Source: CADCUY01 sp964242735 (GTDB lineage Bacteria; Actinomycetota; Actinomycetes; Actinomycetales; Quadrisphaeraceae). Taken from it: a stretch of DNA of 64,000 nt. The stretch spans positions 110,932 to 174,931 of the forward strand of contig CAXTAK010000004.1 of NCBI GenBank assembly GCA_964242735.1. Direction: 5' to 3'. A program made the position numbers and the translations under genes. Each line of letters starts with the position of its first letter. Positions within the stretch are counted from its first letter, which is position 1. Under the pieces are notes generated by a model. The model was not told the DNA's origin, did no database searches, and saw nothing but the letters and a program-made list of their open reading frames with translations. Shown here in pieces: positions 44,807 to 53,092 of the stretch.

Positions 44807-46570
44807 TCACTCCTCGGCGATGGTGATCGTGTTCCACACCTCGTCCTGCACCGGGCTCGGCTGGTACCCGGTGACCGTGGGGGCGAAGGCCAGCGAGGGC
44901 ACCGGGTGCGCGAGGGGCACACCGGGCAGGAACTCGGAGATCTGCTGGTTGATCGCCTCGTACGCGGGGGCCTGCTCCTCCGCGGTGGCCAGGCCGCGCG
45001 CGGAGGTCAGGGCGGAGAACAGCTCCGGGTTGTCGAAGCCCCACTCGGGGCTGGTGGCGCCGAAGAAGGTGCCGACGAAGTTGTCGGGGTCGTTGTAGTC
45101 CCCGGTCCACCCCAGCAGGTGGACGCCGTGGTCCTCGGTGGCCTGGATGCGGTCGAGGTAGTCCGGGCTCCACGCGTCGGCCTGCGGGGTGACGGTGATG
45201 CCCACCGCCTCCAGCTGGCCCTGCAGGGCCAGGAAGGTGTCCTCCGGAGAGGGCATGTACGGGCGGGAGACCCCGGTGGGGTAGTTGAAGGTGAGCGCCA
45301 GGTCGCTCACGCCCGCCTCGGCGAGCAGCGCCCGCGCCCGGTCGGGGTCGTAGGGGTACTCGGTGACCGCGTCGTTGTGGCCCACGACCAGGTCGGGCAT
45401 GAACTGGGTGGCCGGCGTGGTGCCCTCGGGCAGCGACTGGGTGATGACGGCCTCGCGGTCGATGGCGTGGGCGATGGCTTGGCGCACCCGCAGGTCGGCC
45501 AGCTCGGGCACCGCCTGGTTGAAGCCCAGGTACAGCACGTTGAAGGCGTCGCGCTGGGCGAGGGTGAAGCCGGCCTCCTCGAGGGCCTCGACGTCACCGG
45601 GGGCCACCAGGTCGTACCCGTCGATCTCCCCGGCCTCCAGCGCCTGGCGGCGGGCGTTGCCGTCGTCGATGGTGCGGATGATGGCGGTGTCGATGCTGGC
45701 CGCCTCGCCCCAGTAGTCGGGGTTGCGCTCGAGGGTGACCTGCTGACCGCGCTCCCAGCTGTCGAAGACGAAGGGACCCGTCCCGGTGGGGTGCTCGGTG
45801 GCGTACGCGGAGAAGCGGGGGTCCTCCTCGCTGCCCTCGGTGCCGTCGGCGGCGAACTCCTCCATGGCGGTCGGGCTCTGCATCGAGAACGCCGGCAGCG
45901 ACAGCGCCTGCACGAAGCCGGCGAAGGGCTGGGTCAGGGTGACCGTCGCCTGCAGCTCCTCGTCCGCGCTGCACCCGCCGTAGATCCCCCCCTCCAGGGT
46001 GGGGTCGTCGCTGGTCTCGTACCCCTTGAAGAGGTTGCCGTAGTAGTACGAGAGGTTCGGGCTCTGGTTGACCCCGGTCCACCCGTACCAGCGGTCGAAG
46101 TTCGCGCACACCGCCTCGGCGTCGAAGGGGGTGTCGTCGTGGAAGGTGACGCCGTCCCGCAGGGTGAAGGTGGTCGAGAGCCCGTCCTCCGACGTCGTCC
46201 AGTCGGTGGCCAGCAGCGGGGCCGCGTCAGCCGTGCCGGGCTCGGTGCCCACCAGGCCCTCGAAGATCTGGCGGGCGACGCGGAAGGTCTCGCCGTCGCT
46301 GGCGAACGCCGGGTCGAGCATCACGGGGTCGGAGGACGCCGCGAAGACGAACGTGCCGCCCCCTCCGCCGGCGGTGCTGCTCTCCGCCGCTGCGCCGGTC
46401 TCCCGCTCGCTCGCCACGCACCCCGTCAGGGCCAGGCCCACCACGACGCCCCCGGCGACCAGGCCCGCGCGGCGACCCCGCCGGCGTCCCGACGCCGCCC
46501 CGCCCGACGCTGCCCCGCCCGGCACCGCTCCACCCACCACTGGCCCGCCCACCGGCGCTGATCCGCTCAT
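44807..46570 (-). CDS. dppA: Dipeptide/oligopeptide-binding lipoprotein (DppA/OppA type)
   Basis: Extracellular family-5 solute-binding protein of 587 residues that captures peptides for the permease encoded downstream. The N-terminus is unusual: about 30 Gly/Pro/Ala-rich residues with GGAASGGAASG repeats precede an RRRGRR stretch and the hydrophobic signal ending in lipobox LTGC (Cys51). A later start is possible if the first Met is not used. The mature protein has FTLRDGVTFHDDTPFDAEAVCANFDRW and ERNPDYWGEAASIDTAIIRTI, both family-5 hallmarks. It is the first gene of the dpp-like operon. Substrate class is inferred. Confidence 0.92.
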   Translation of the reverse strand: MSGSAPVGGPVVGGAVPGGAASGGAASGRRRGRRAGLVAGGVVVGLALTGCVASERETGAAAESSTAGGGGGTFVFAASSDPVMLDPAFASDGETFRVARQIFEGLVGTEPGTADAAPLLATDWTTSEDGLSTTFTLRDGVTFHDDTPFDAEAVCANFDRWYGWTGVNQSPNLSYYYGNLFKGYETSDDPTLEGGIYGGCSADEELQATVTLTQPFAGFVQALSLPAFSMQSPTAMEEFAADGTEGSEEDPRFSAYATEHPTGTGPFVFDSWERGQQVTLERNPDYWGEAASIDTAIIRTIDDGNARRQALEAGEIDGYDLVAPGDVEALEEAGFTLAQRDAFNVLYLGFNQAVPELADLRVRQAIAHAIDREAVITQSLPEGTTPATQFMPDLVVGHNDAVTEYPYDPDRARALLAEAGVSDLALTFNYPTGVSRPYMPSPEDTFLALQGQLEAVGITVTPQADAWSPDYLDRIQATEDHGVHLLGWTGDYNDPDNFVGTFFGATSPEWGFDNPELFSALTSARGLATAEEQAPAYEAINQQISEFLPGVPLAHPVPSLAFAPTVTGYQPSPVQDEVWNTITIAEE

Positions 46571-46626
46571 CGGCGCACCGTAGCGGCGGGCACCGTCCCC
46601 GCGGTCGCGCGCGCTCGCCGCGGAGG

Positions 46627-47352
46627 TCACGATTCGGACACGCCAGCGGCGCGCACCAGCGCGATCAGCCCCGCGACGTCCACGCCCGCGAGGGTGTCGA
46701 GCACGACCAGGCGATCGGGGGCGGAAGGCCCGGCGGGCAGCGCCACGTGGTGCTGCACGCCCACGGTGGGCACCCCCGCGGCGAGCGCGCTCTCCACCCC
46801 CGGGAGGGAGTCCTCCAGCGCCAGGCACCGGTCGGGCGCCAGTCCCAGCGCCGCGGCGGCGGTCAGGTAGGGCTCGGGGTGGGGCTTGCCGCGGGTGACC
46901 GCGTCACCGGTGACCACGACGTCGAACGTGCCCTCGGGCAGCGCGTCGAGCACCGCGGCCACGAGGTCGGCCCACGACATGGTGACCAGCGCGCAGGGGA
47001 TGCCCAGGCCGCGGGCCTCGGTGAGCAGCTCGCGGGCGCCGGGCCGCCAGGGCACGGCGCGGCGCACGTCCTCGCGGACGGCCGCGCTGAGCCGGGCGAT
47101 GACCGCCGCCGGCGGCAGGCGCACCCCACCGCGGGTGATGAGGACCTGCGCGGAGTCGGTGAGGGCGCTGCCCACCAGGGACCGCGCGTCGGCCTCGGTC
47201 CAGGAGTCGCCGTGCTCGGCGACGAGGGCGTGCTCGGCGGCGAACCAGGACGGCTCGGTGTCGACCAGGGTCCCGTCCATGTCCCACAGCAGGGCCGCGG
47301 GCCACCCGGTCCATCGCGGGCCGTGGCGGCGGGCGGAGACGGCGGTGGGCAC
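46627..47352 (-). CDS. HAD-family hydrolase (beta-phosphoglucomutase-like)
   Basis: A 241-residue phosphatase of HAD subfamily IA. Motif I is LLWDMDGTLVDTEP with the nucleophile Asp and acid/base Asp, motif II ALVTMSW, motif III GKPHPEPYL and motif IV ALEDSLPGV. The helical cap between motifs I and II resembles beta-phosphoglucomutase-like enzymes that act on sugar phosphates. It lies between the dpp operon and the phoA unit on the same strand, without overlap. The substrate is unknown. Confidence 0.92.
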   Translation of the reverse strand: MPTAVSARRHGPRWTGWPAALLWDMDGTLVDTEPSWFAAEHALVAEHGDSWTEADARSLVGSALTDSAQVLITRGGVRLPPAAVIARLSAAVREDVRRAVPWRPGARELLTEARGLGIPCALVTMSWADLVAAVLDALPEGTFDVVVTGDAVTRGKPHPEPYLTAAAALGLAPDRCLALEDSLPGVESALAAGVPTVGVQHHVALPAGPSAPDRLVVLDTLAGVDVAGLIALVRAAGVSES

Positions 47353-47400
47353 GGTCGGCGAGGCTAGACCCGGGCGGCGCGGCCAGCGATCACGGGATGC

Positions 47401-47943
47401 TCACTCGTTCACCAGCACGGGCACCGAGAGCACGGCGGTGACCGCGTCGGTCGCGGGGACGGCCAGCGGGTACCCCACGACGCCCGCGGTGGAGTGGTAG
47501 GCCTCCGCGTCCTCGGGGTCGACGACGAGGACCTCGCTGCCCACCAGCGCCCCGGCGCCGTCGTAGGCGTCCACCTGGACCTCCAGGGCGATGAGCTCGC
47601 TGACGTCCTTGGTCACGCTGATCGTCCCGGTGACGACCCCGTCGGCCAGCACCAGGGCGTCGAGGGCGATGCGGTCGGTGAACGGCCCGGCCACGACCTG
47701 CACGGTCCCGGGCACCGCCGGGGGGGTGATCGAGGCAGCGGGGGCCGGGACGACCGGGGCCTGCGTCGCCACCTCCGCGGCCCGCTGCACCGCGCCGGGG
47801 TCGCCGGACGCCGGACCCGGCGCGCAGCCCGCGGCGGCGGGCACCAGGAGCGCGACCACGGTCACCGCCAGCACCCTGCGCGCTGGGACGCCCCGGGGGG
47901 CGGGCGCCACGCGCGCCCGCCCCCCGGTCGCGGTGTGGGTCAC
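47401..47943 (-). CDS. Putative secreted lipoprotein downstream of phoA
   Basis: A 180-residue protein with an N-terminal basic stretch, a hydrophobic signal (VLAVTVVALLVPAAAGC) and lipobox Cys40, then a Pro-rich linker and a beta-rich domain (VQVVAGPFTDRIALDALVLADG and ISVTKDVSELIALEVQVDAYDG). No family is recognised; the folded part resembles FxLYD/immunoglobulin-like lipoprotein domains in character. Its GTG overlaps the phoA stop (TAGTG), indicating co-translation with the phosphatase and therefore probably co-regulation by phosphate. Confidence 0.65.
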   Translation of the reverse strand: MTHTATGGRARVAPAPRGVPARRVLAVTVVALLVPAAAGCAPGPASGDPGAVQRAAEVATQAPVVPAPAASITPPAVPGTVQVVAGPFTDRIALDALVLADGVVTGTISVTKDVSELIALEVQVDAYDGAGALVGSEVLVVDPEDAEAYHSTAGVVGYPLAVPATDAVTAVLSVPVLVNE

Positions 47944-49427
47944 TACCGGTCCAGACCGGCCAGCGCGCCGGTCATGATGTCGTACATGTCGGTGTTGTCG
48001 ATCTTGGTGTCGAAGGGCTGGCTGCCGGGGCCGTAGGCGTAGATGTTCACGTCCGCCCCGGTGTGGTTGCCCGAGAGGTACACCAGGTGCAGGCTCGCGG
48101 CGGGATCGCCGTCGACGATGCCGGCCGGGTCGTCGGCGGTGCGGAAGGTCGCCGGGCCGAAGTTGCCGGGGGTCGCGCCGGCGCCGTTGACCGCACCCGA
48201 GGAGCGGGTGGCGTCGCGGGTCCCGCCCGCGGCCCTGACCGGGGTCTGGGTGGAGCTGGTGCCGCTCTGGTTGCTGGGGGGCGCGGTGGCCTCCGCGTTG
48301 GTGTAGCTGCCCGGCTCGATGATGTTGAAGCCCGCGCACTCGTGGTCGGCGGTGACGATCACCAGGGTGTTGCCGTCCTCCTCGGCGAAGTCGCGGGCCA
48401 CCTCGACGGCGTCGTCGAAGGCCAGGGTCTCCCCGATGGTCTGCGCAGCGTCGTTGGCGTGGGATCGCTTGTCGATCTGCGAGCCCTCCACCTGCAGGAA
48501 GAACCCGTTGTCCTGACCCTCGGCGCTGTCGGCGAGCAGGTCGATGGCCTTCGAGGTCATGTCCTTCAGTGCGGGCTCGTCCTGCACCGCGGGGGTCGGG
48601 AACGCCTTGGCCTTGTTGACCTCCGGCGTCAGGTTGCCGGTGTTGAACAGGCCGATGACCCGCTGGTCGCGGCCGGTGACGGCGTCGAGCTGCGCCTTGG
48701 TGGCCACGACGCCGGTGGCGGGGACGGCCGGGGCGGTGGCCGTCGCGGCGACGCCGGCCGCGCCGAAGGTGCCCAGCGTCTGGTAGCCGTTGCCCCGCAT
48801 GATCGCCTGGTCCTCGGCGGTGAAGCGGGCGTTGCCGCCACCGAGGATGACGTCGGCGACCTGGTTGCGCGCGATCTGCTGGGCGATGGGCAGGTACGGC
48901 TGCCCGCCGAGGGTCTCGCAGCCGGCGACGGTGTACGTCGGTCCCTGGCAGCCGCGCAGGGTGGCGTGGGAGAACTGCGCCGCGGGGGTCGCGTCGGTGA
49001 TCTCCGAGGTGGTCACGTTGCCGGTGCGCAGGCCCGCCGCGGCGGCCTGCTCCATGATCGTGGGGACGACCGCGCCGTAGGAGTCCAGGCCGATGGCGGC
49101 GTTGTACGTCTTGACGCCCGAGGACCACGCGGTGGCCGAGGACGCGGAGTCGGTGACCAGCGCGGGCTGGTCGCTGTCGCGCTCGACGGCGTAGGTGCTG
49201 ACCGACCCCTGCTGCCCGAGGGTCTCCATCACCAGGGAGCCGGCCGCGCCGTAGCGGACCTGGCGGGCCGCGTCGATGTGCGTGACGCCCATCCCGTCGC
49301 CGACGAGCAGGATGATGTTCTTCGCCTTCTGGTCCTCCGTGGCCAGCGCGGGGCTCGCGCCCGCCGCCGCCAGGGCCACGGCGAGGACGGCCGTGCCGCC
49401 GAGCGCGCTCTTCTTGCTGATCGCCAC
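47943..49427 (-). CDS. phoA: PhoA-type alkaline phosphatase
   Basis: Secreted zinc/magnesium phosphomonoesterase of 494 residues. The signal peptide ends ASPALA before TEDQ. LLVGDGMG supplies the first metal Asp, and VTDSASSATA contains the nucleophile Ser94. SHANDAA, TADHECAGFN and GNHTGADVNIYAYGPGS give the remaining metal ligands. GTG at 49427 is preferred over 49436 because GGAAGG ends eight bases upstream. A stretch of about 40 residues (SGTSSTQTPVRAAGGTRDATRS) is a Gly/Thr-rich insert. A PHO-box-like repeat lies about 90 bases upstream, and a lipoprotein gene is coupled downstream. Confidence 0.93.
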   Translation of the reverse strand: MAISKKSALGGTAVLAVALAAAGASPALATEDQKAKNIILLVGDGMGVTHIDAARQVRYGAAGSLVMETLGQQGSVSTYAVERDSDQPALVTDSASSATAWSSGVKTYNAAIGLDSYGAVVPTIMEQAAAAGLRTGNVTTSEITDATPAAQFSHATLRGCQGPTYTVAGCETLGGQPYLPIAQQIARNQVADVILGGGNARFTAEDQAIMRGNGYQTLGTFGAAGVAATATAPAVPATGVVATKAQLDAVTGRDQRVIGLFNTGNLTPEVNKAKAFPTPAVQDEPALKDMTSKAIDLLADSAEGQDNGFFLQVEGSQIDKRSHANDAAQTIGETLAFDDAVEVARDFAEEDGNTLVIVTADHECAGFNIIEPGSYTNAEATAPPSNQSGTSSTQTPVRAAGGTRDATRSSGAVNGAGATPGNFGPATFRTADDPAGIVDGDPAASLHLVYLSGNHTGADVNIYAYGPGSQPFDTKIDNTDMYDIMTGALAGLDR

Positions 49428-49517
49428 GCGAGTCACCTTCCGGTTCGTCCACTCGCGCACGGATCCGTGCGCATCAGTCAGCGTATGGAGGGTTCGGGGT
49501 GGCTCCGCCCACGTCGA

Positions 49518-49535
49518 GGTGACCGTTGGGTGAAC
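49518..49535 (-). promoter_or_regulatory. PHO-box-like direct repeat upstream of phoA
   Basis: Read on the reverse strand, GTTCACC (49535-49529), CAAC, GGTCACC (49524-49518) form two 7-base units with an 11-base period. This is the arrangement of PhoP sites in actinobacteria (GTTCACC with 4-base spacers). One mismatch separates the second unit from the first. A possible -10 (CATACG) lies about 31 bases downstream. Phosphate-starvation control by PhoP is inferred. Confidence 0.7.
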
Positions 49536-49718
49536 GAGCCGGGTGCGCGCCCCTGGTGGGTGCCGCTCGCGCAGCGCCCCCCGGTCCCCGACCTCCGCCC
49601 ACCCGTGGGCCGGGCGGGGGTCGGCGGGGCGCGAACTAGGCTGTCCCGCGCTGGTCGTGGGGCCGGTCGGTGACCCTGCTCGGGGGCACACGAGCAGCAG
49701 TACGAGCAGGAGGTGGCA

Positions 49719-50696
49719 GTGGGGGCAGCGTCCGCGGACCCGTCCGACCCGTCCCGGGAGACCGACCCGTCGCAGGGCTCGCGTCCGTCGCCACAGGCCG
49801 GCGCACCGGCCGAGGCCGGTGCGCTCGGGGAGGAGCCGACGCGCTCGCAGGGCTCGTCGGCGCTCGCCGAACCGGTGATGCTCGCCGCCTTCGAGGGCTG
49901 GAACGACGCCGGGGAGGCCGCGACCAGCGCGCTGGCGCACCTGCACCGGGTGTGGGACGCCCACGAGGTGGTCACCCTGGACCCGGAGGAGTACCACGAC
50001 TTCCAGGTCAACCGTCCCCTGGTGACCACCGGGGAGGACGGCCCGCGCCGCATCGTCTGGCCCGCCACCACCCTGTCGGTGGTGCAGGCCCCGGTCACCG
50101 GGCGCCAGCTCGTGCTGGTGCAGGGCATCGAGCCGTCGATGCGCTGGCGCCGCTACACCGAGGAGGTGCTGGGCCACGCGGAGCGCCTCGGCGTGCGGGC
50201 CCTGGTCACCCTCGGGGCGCTGCTCGCCGACACCCCCCACACCCGTCCCATCCCGGTCTCCTCCACCACCGACGACGACGACCTGCTGCGCCGCCTCTCC
50301 CTCGAGCGCTCGACGTACGAGGGTCCCACCGGCATCGTCGGGGTGCTGTCCGAGGCGGCGGTCAGCCGCTCGCTGCCATCGCTGTCGCTGTGGGCCGCGG
50401 TGCCGCACTACGTGGGGCAGTCACCGTCGCCGAAGGCGGTGCTGGCGCTGCTCAGCCGCGTGGAGGAGCTGCTGGGCGAGCCGGTGCCCCTGGGCGACCT
50501 CGCCGACGACGCCCGGGCGTGGGAGCACGGGGTCGACGAGCTCGCCGGTGAGGACGCCGAGATCGGGGACTACGTGCGCCAGCTGGAGGAGGCGAAGGAC
50601 ACCGCCGACCTCCCCGAGGCCTCCGGTGAGGCCATCGCCCGGGACTTCGAGCGCTACCTGCGCCGCCGCCGCGAGGACGGGCCCGGCCGGGGCTGA
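49719..50696 (+). CDS. PAC2 family protein
   Basis: A 325-residue protein with the proteasome-assembly-chaperone-2 (PAC2) fold, common in actinobacteria and archaea. MLAAFEGWNDAGEAATSALAHL, WPATTLSVVQAPVTGRQLVLVQGIEPSMRW, TLGALLADTPHTRP and AAVPHYVGQSPSPKA are the family landmarks. GTG at 49719 is selected because AGGAGG (49708-49713) lies five bases upstream; GTG at 49713 overlaps the ribosome site. A disordered Pro/Ser-rich N-tail of about 45 residues precedes the fold. It is divergent from phoA. The bacterial role is unknown; it need not act on the proteasome. Confidence 0.9.
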   Translation: MGAASADPSDPSRETDPSQGSRPSPQAGAPAEAGALGEEPTRSQGSSALAEPVMLAAFEGWNDAGEAATSALAHLHRVWDAHEVVTLDPEEYHDFQVNRPLVTTGEDGPRRIVWPATTLSVVQAPVTGRQLVLVQGIEPSMRWRRYTEEVLGHAERLGVRALVTLGALLADTPHTRPIPVSSTTDDDDLLRRLSLERSTYEGPTGIVGVLSEAAVSRSLPSLSLWAAVPHYVGQSPSPKAVLALLSRVEELLGEPVPLGDLADDARAWEHGVDELAGEDAEIGDYVRQLEEAKDTADLPEASGEAIARDFERYLRRRREDGPGRG

Positions 50697-50751
50697 GCGC
50701 CCGCCACCGGGCAGTCGACGACGGGGCAGCCCGACGACGCGGTGCTCACGG

Positions 50752-51993
50752 TCACGAGCGCGGAGCCTGCAGCTGGACGCCGAGGAGCGCGTCGAGCGTC
50801 GCCGCGAGGAGGTCGCCGGCGCCGTCCACGGTGGGAGCGTCTCCCCGAGCGGCGCGCGCCGCCCACGCGTCGACGGCGGCCAGCGCCCCGGGGGCGTCGA
50901 GGTCGTCGGCGAGGCGCTCGCGCACCGCGGTGAGCACCTGGTGGGCGTCGGGCCCTGGCGCGCCCAGCGCCCGGCGCCAGGTCGCCGCGCGTGCCGTCGC
51001 GGCGTCGAGGTCCGCCGCGGTCCAGGACCAGTCCGCGCGGTAGTGGTGGGCGAGCAGCGCCAGGCGGATCACCGCGGGATCGGTGCCGTGGGCGCGCAGC
51101 CGCGAGACGAGCACGAGGTTGCCCCGGGACTTGCTCATCTTCTCCCCGTCCAGGCCCACCATCCCCGCGTGCACGTACCGGTGGGCGAACGGGGGCCCGT
51201 CGAGGACCTCCCCGTGGGCGGCGCCCATCTCGTGGTGGGGGAAGACGAGGTCGGAGCCGCCGCCCTGGACGTCGAAGTGGGCGCCGAGGCGGGTGGCGGC
51301 GATCGCCACGCACTCCACGTGCCACCCCGGGCGGCCCCGCCCGAGGGGCCCGCCGTCCCAGCTGGGCTCCCCCGCGCGCTCACCGCGCCACAGCAGGGCG
51401 TCGAGGGCGTCGCGCTTGCCGACCCGCTCCGGGTCACCGCCGCGCTGGGCGGACAGGGCGAGCATGGTGTCGCGGTCCAGGCCGCTGACACCGCCGAAGC
51501 CGCGTGCCGCCGCGACGGGGAAGTACACGTCGGTCCCGACCCGGTACGCGGCGCCGAGCGCCAGGAGGCGCTCGACGGCGGTGACGACCTCGGGGATCGA
51601 CTCCACCGCCCCCACCCACTCCCGCGGGGGCAGCACGGCGAGCGCTGTCATGTCCGCGGAGAACAGGGCGCTCTGCTCGGCGGCCAGGTCCCGCCAGTCC
51701 ACCCCGGTGGCGGTGGCGCGCTCCAGGAGGGGGTCGTCGACATCGGTGACGTTCTGCACGTAGTGCACGTCCTGCCCGGCGTCCAGCCACGCCCGGTGCA
51801 GCAGGTCGAAGGCGAGGTAGGTGGCGGCGTGACCCAGGTGGGTGGCGTCGTAGGGGGTGATGCCGCAGACGTACATCCTCGCCAGCGACCCCGGTGCGGC
51901 GACGGCCGACGCGCCCGCAGCGGTGTCGTGGACCCGCACCGGTCCACCCCGTCCGGGCAGCGCGGGCACGGGGCGGGTGGTCCAGGGCTGCAC
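50752..51993 (-). CDS. mshC: Mycothiol ligase MshC
   Basis: ATP-dependent ligase joining L-cysteine to 1D-myo-inosityl-2-amino-2-deoxy-alpha-D-glucopyranoside, a late step of mycothiol synthesis. The 413-residue sequence is homologous to cysteinyl-tRNA synthetase but starts QPWTTRPVPALPGRGGPVRV, as MshC does. MYVCGITPYDATHLGHAATYL contains the zinc Cys and HIGH-like motif. GWHVECVAIA and PHHEMG supply further zinc ligands, and KMSKSRGN is the second ATP motif. The anticodon-binding domain is absent, so it is not CysS. It follows the SCO1664 gene on the same strand after a 61-base gap. Confidence 0.97.
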   Translation of the reverse strand: MQPWTTRPVPALPGRGGPVRVHDTAAGASAVAAPGSLARMYVCGITPYDATHLGHAATYLAFDLLHRAWLDAGQDVHYVQNVTDVDDPLLERATATGVDWRDLAAEQSALFSADMTALAVLPPREWVGAVESIPEVVTAVERLLALGAAYRVGTDVYFPVAAARGFGGVSGLDRDTMLALSAQRGGDPERVGKRDALDALLWRGERAGEPSWDGGPLGRGRPGWHVECVAIAATRLGAHFDVQGGGSDLVFPHHEMGAAHGEVLDGPPFAHRYVHAGMVGLDGEKMSKSRGNLVLVSRLRAHGTDPAVIRLALLAHHYRADWSWTAADLDAATARAATWRRALGAPGPDAHQVLTAVRERLADDLDAPGALAAVDAWAARAARGDAPTVDGAGDLLAATLDALLGVQLQAPRS

Positions 51994-52054
51994 GGGGTGA
52001 GCGTAGGAGGGGCGGGCGCCGCGTCGGCCAGCGGTCAGCGGTGGCCGCGCCGGC

Positions 52055-53092
52055 TCAGAACAGCGGCCACGGCAGCGAGGGGCCACCGGGTCCGGGGCGG
52101 GGGTGGCGGCAGCGCTCGCGCAGCAGCGCCACCCGCTGGTCCAGGGCCCGCAGCTCCCGCCCGGTCAGCAGCTCCTCCAGGGCCTCGCGCAGCCCGCCGG
52201 GCGCCCGTGCCTCCAGGGCCGCCGCCGTCCTCTCCAGCTGCGCGGCGCCGTCCGCGTCGATGCGGCGACCGGCCCACCCCCACAGCACGGTGCGCAGCTT
52301 GGGGTCGGCGTGGAAGGACAGCCCGTGGTCCACACCCACCACGGCGCCCGCGCACGTGCCGGCGCCGGCACCGCCGCGCAGCACGTGGGCGGCCTTCCGG
52401 TCGGCGTTGTTGATCACGGCGTCGAACAGGGCCATCGCGCGCAGCCCGGGGTCGTCGGCGTGGGCGACGACGACGGACTCCCCGCCGTAGCCGGACCCCT
52501 CGACGACCCTCAGCCACCCCGGGGGCAGGCGACGGGAGGGCAGCACGTCGACGAGGCCCTGCGCGGGCTCCGAGGCCACCGGGGAACCGTCCTGCCCCCT
52601 CTCCCCGACCCACTGCTGCACCGTGCCGGGCCCGAAGGGGCCGTCGCGCAGCACCGTGGGCGGCACCACGCCCCACCCGCCGGCGTCCGAGACCAGCCAC
52701 GCGGCGAGCTCCCGGCCGGCGAGGGTGCCGTCGGGGAAGTCCCACAGCGGGCGCTCCCCGCCCACCGGCTTGTAGACCACGTCCTGGGTGGTGCGCCCGT
52801 CGTCGACGACGGCGAGCAGGGTGGCGTTGGACGCCCCCGTGATGCGCCCGAGCACGTCCAGCTCACCGCGGGCCATCACCGACAGGGCGTCGTCAGCGCC
52901 GTCGGTGTCGTCAGCGCCGTCGGNNNNNNNNNNNNNNNNNNNNNNNNNNNNNNNNNNNNNNNNNNNNNNNNNNNNNNNNNNNNNNNNNNNNNNNNNNNNN
53001 NNNNNNNNNNNNNNNNNNNNNNNGTCGTCAGCGCCGTCGGTGTCGTCAGCGCCGTCGGCGGCACCGGGGCCGCCGGTGGGGGCGGTGGTCAG
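52055..53092 (-). CDS. SCO1664 family protein (PI3/4-kinase-like fold), interrupted by assembly gap
   Basis: Actinobacterial protein of the SCO1664/TIGR03843 family. ALSVMARGELDVLGRITGAS, NATLLAVVDDG and VYKPVGGERPLWDFPDGTL open the conserved domain. NNADRKAAHVL and VGVDHGLSFHADPKLRT resemble the catalytic and metal-binding loops of PI3/4-kinase/HipA-like folds, so a kinase is plausible but unproven. The N-terminus is an acidic (DGADDT)n repeat containing 100 unknown bases. No ATG or GTG lies between the DUF3090 stop and the gap; CTG at 53092 would give the usual four-base overlap (CTGA). If the repeat is not translated, GTG at 52879 is the first start. Confidence 0.8.
   Translation of the reverse strand: MTTAPTGGPGAADGADDTDGADDXXXXXXXXXXXXXXXXXXXXXXXXXXXXXXXXXXDGADDTDGADDALSVMARGELDVLGRITGASNATLLAVVDDGRTTQDVVYKPVGGERPLWDFPDGTLAGRELAAWLVSDAGGWGVVPPTVLRDGPFGPGTVQQWVGERGQDGSPVASEPAQGLVDVLPSRRLPPGWLRVVEGSGYGGESVVVAHADDPGLRAMALFDAVINNADRKAAHVLRGGAGAGTCAGAVVGVDHGLSFHADPKLRTVLWGWAGRRIDADGAAQLERTAAALEARAPGGLREALEELLTGRELRALDQRVALLRERCRHPRPGPGGPSLPWPLF
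52889..53058. repeat. 18-base tandem repeat containing a 100-N assembly gap
   Basis: GTCGTCAGCGCCGTCGGT occurs as about two copies at 52889-52923 and two at 53024-53058, with exactly 100 N (52924-53023) between. Both flanks are in the same reading frame and encode DGADDT. The true copy number is hidden, and the round gap length suggests an arbitrary placeholder. Confidence 0.93.

Noticed and set aside
50752..51993. Cysteinyl-tRNA synthetase
   Set aside because: It lacks the anticodon-binding domain, has the MshC N-terminus (QPWTTRPVPALPGR) and sits beside SCO1664/DUF3090, so it is MshC.
52889..53058. CRISPR or intergenic repeat at the first N run
   Set aside because: The 18-base units are directly tandem, in frame and translate to DGADDT; no spacers are seen.
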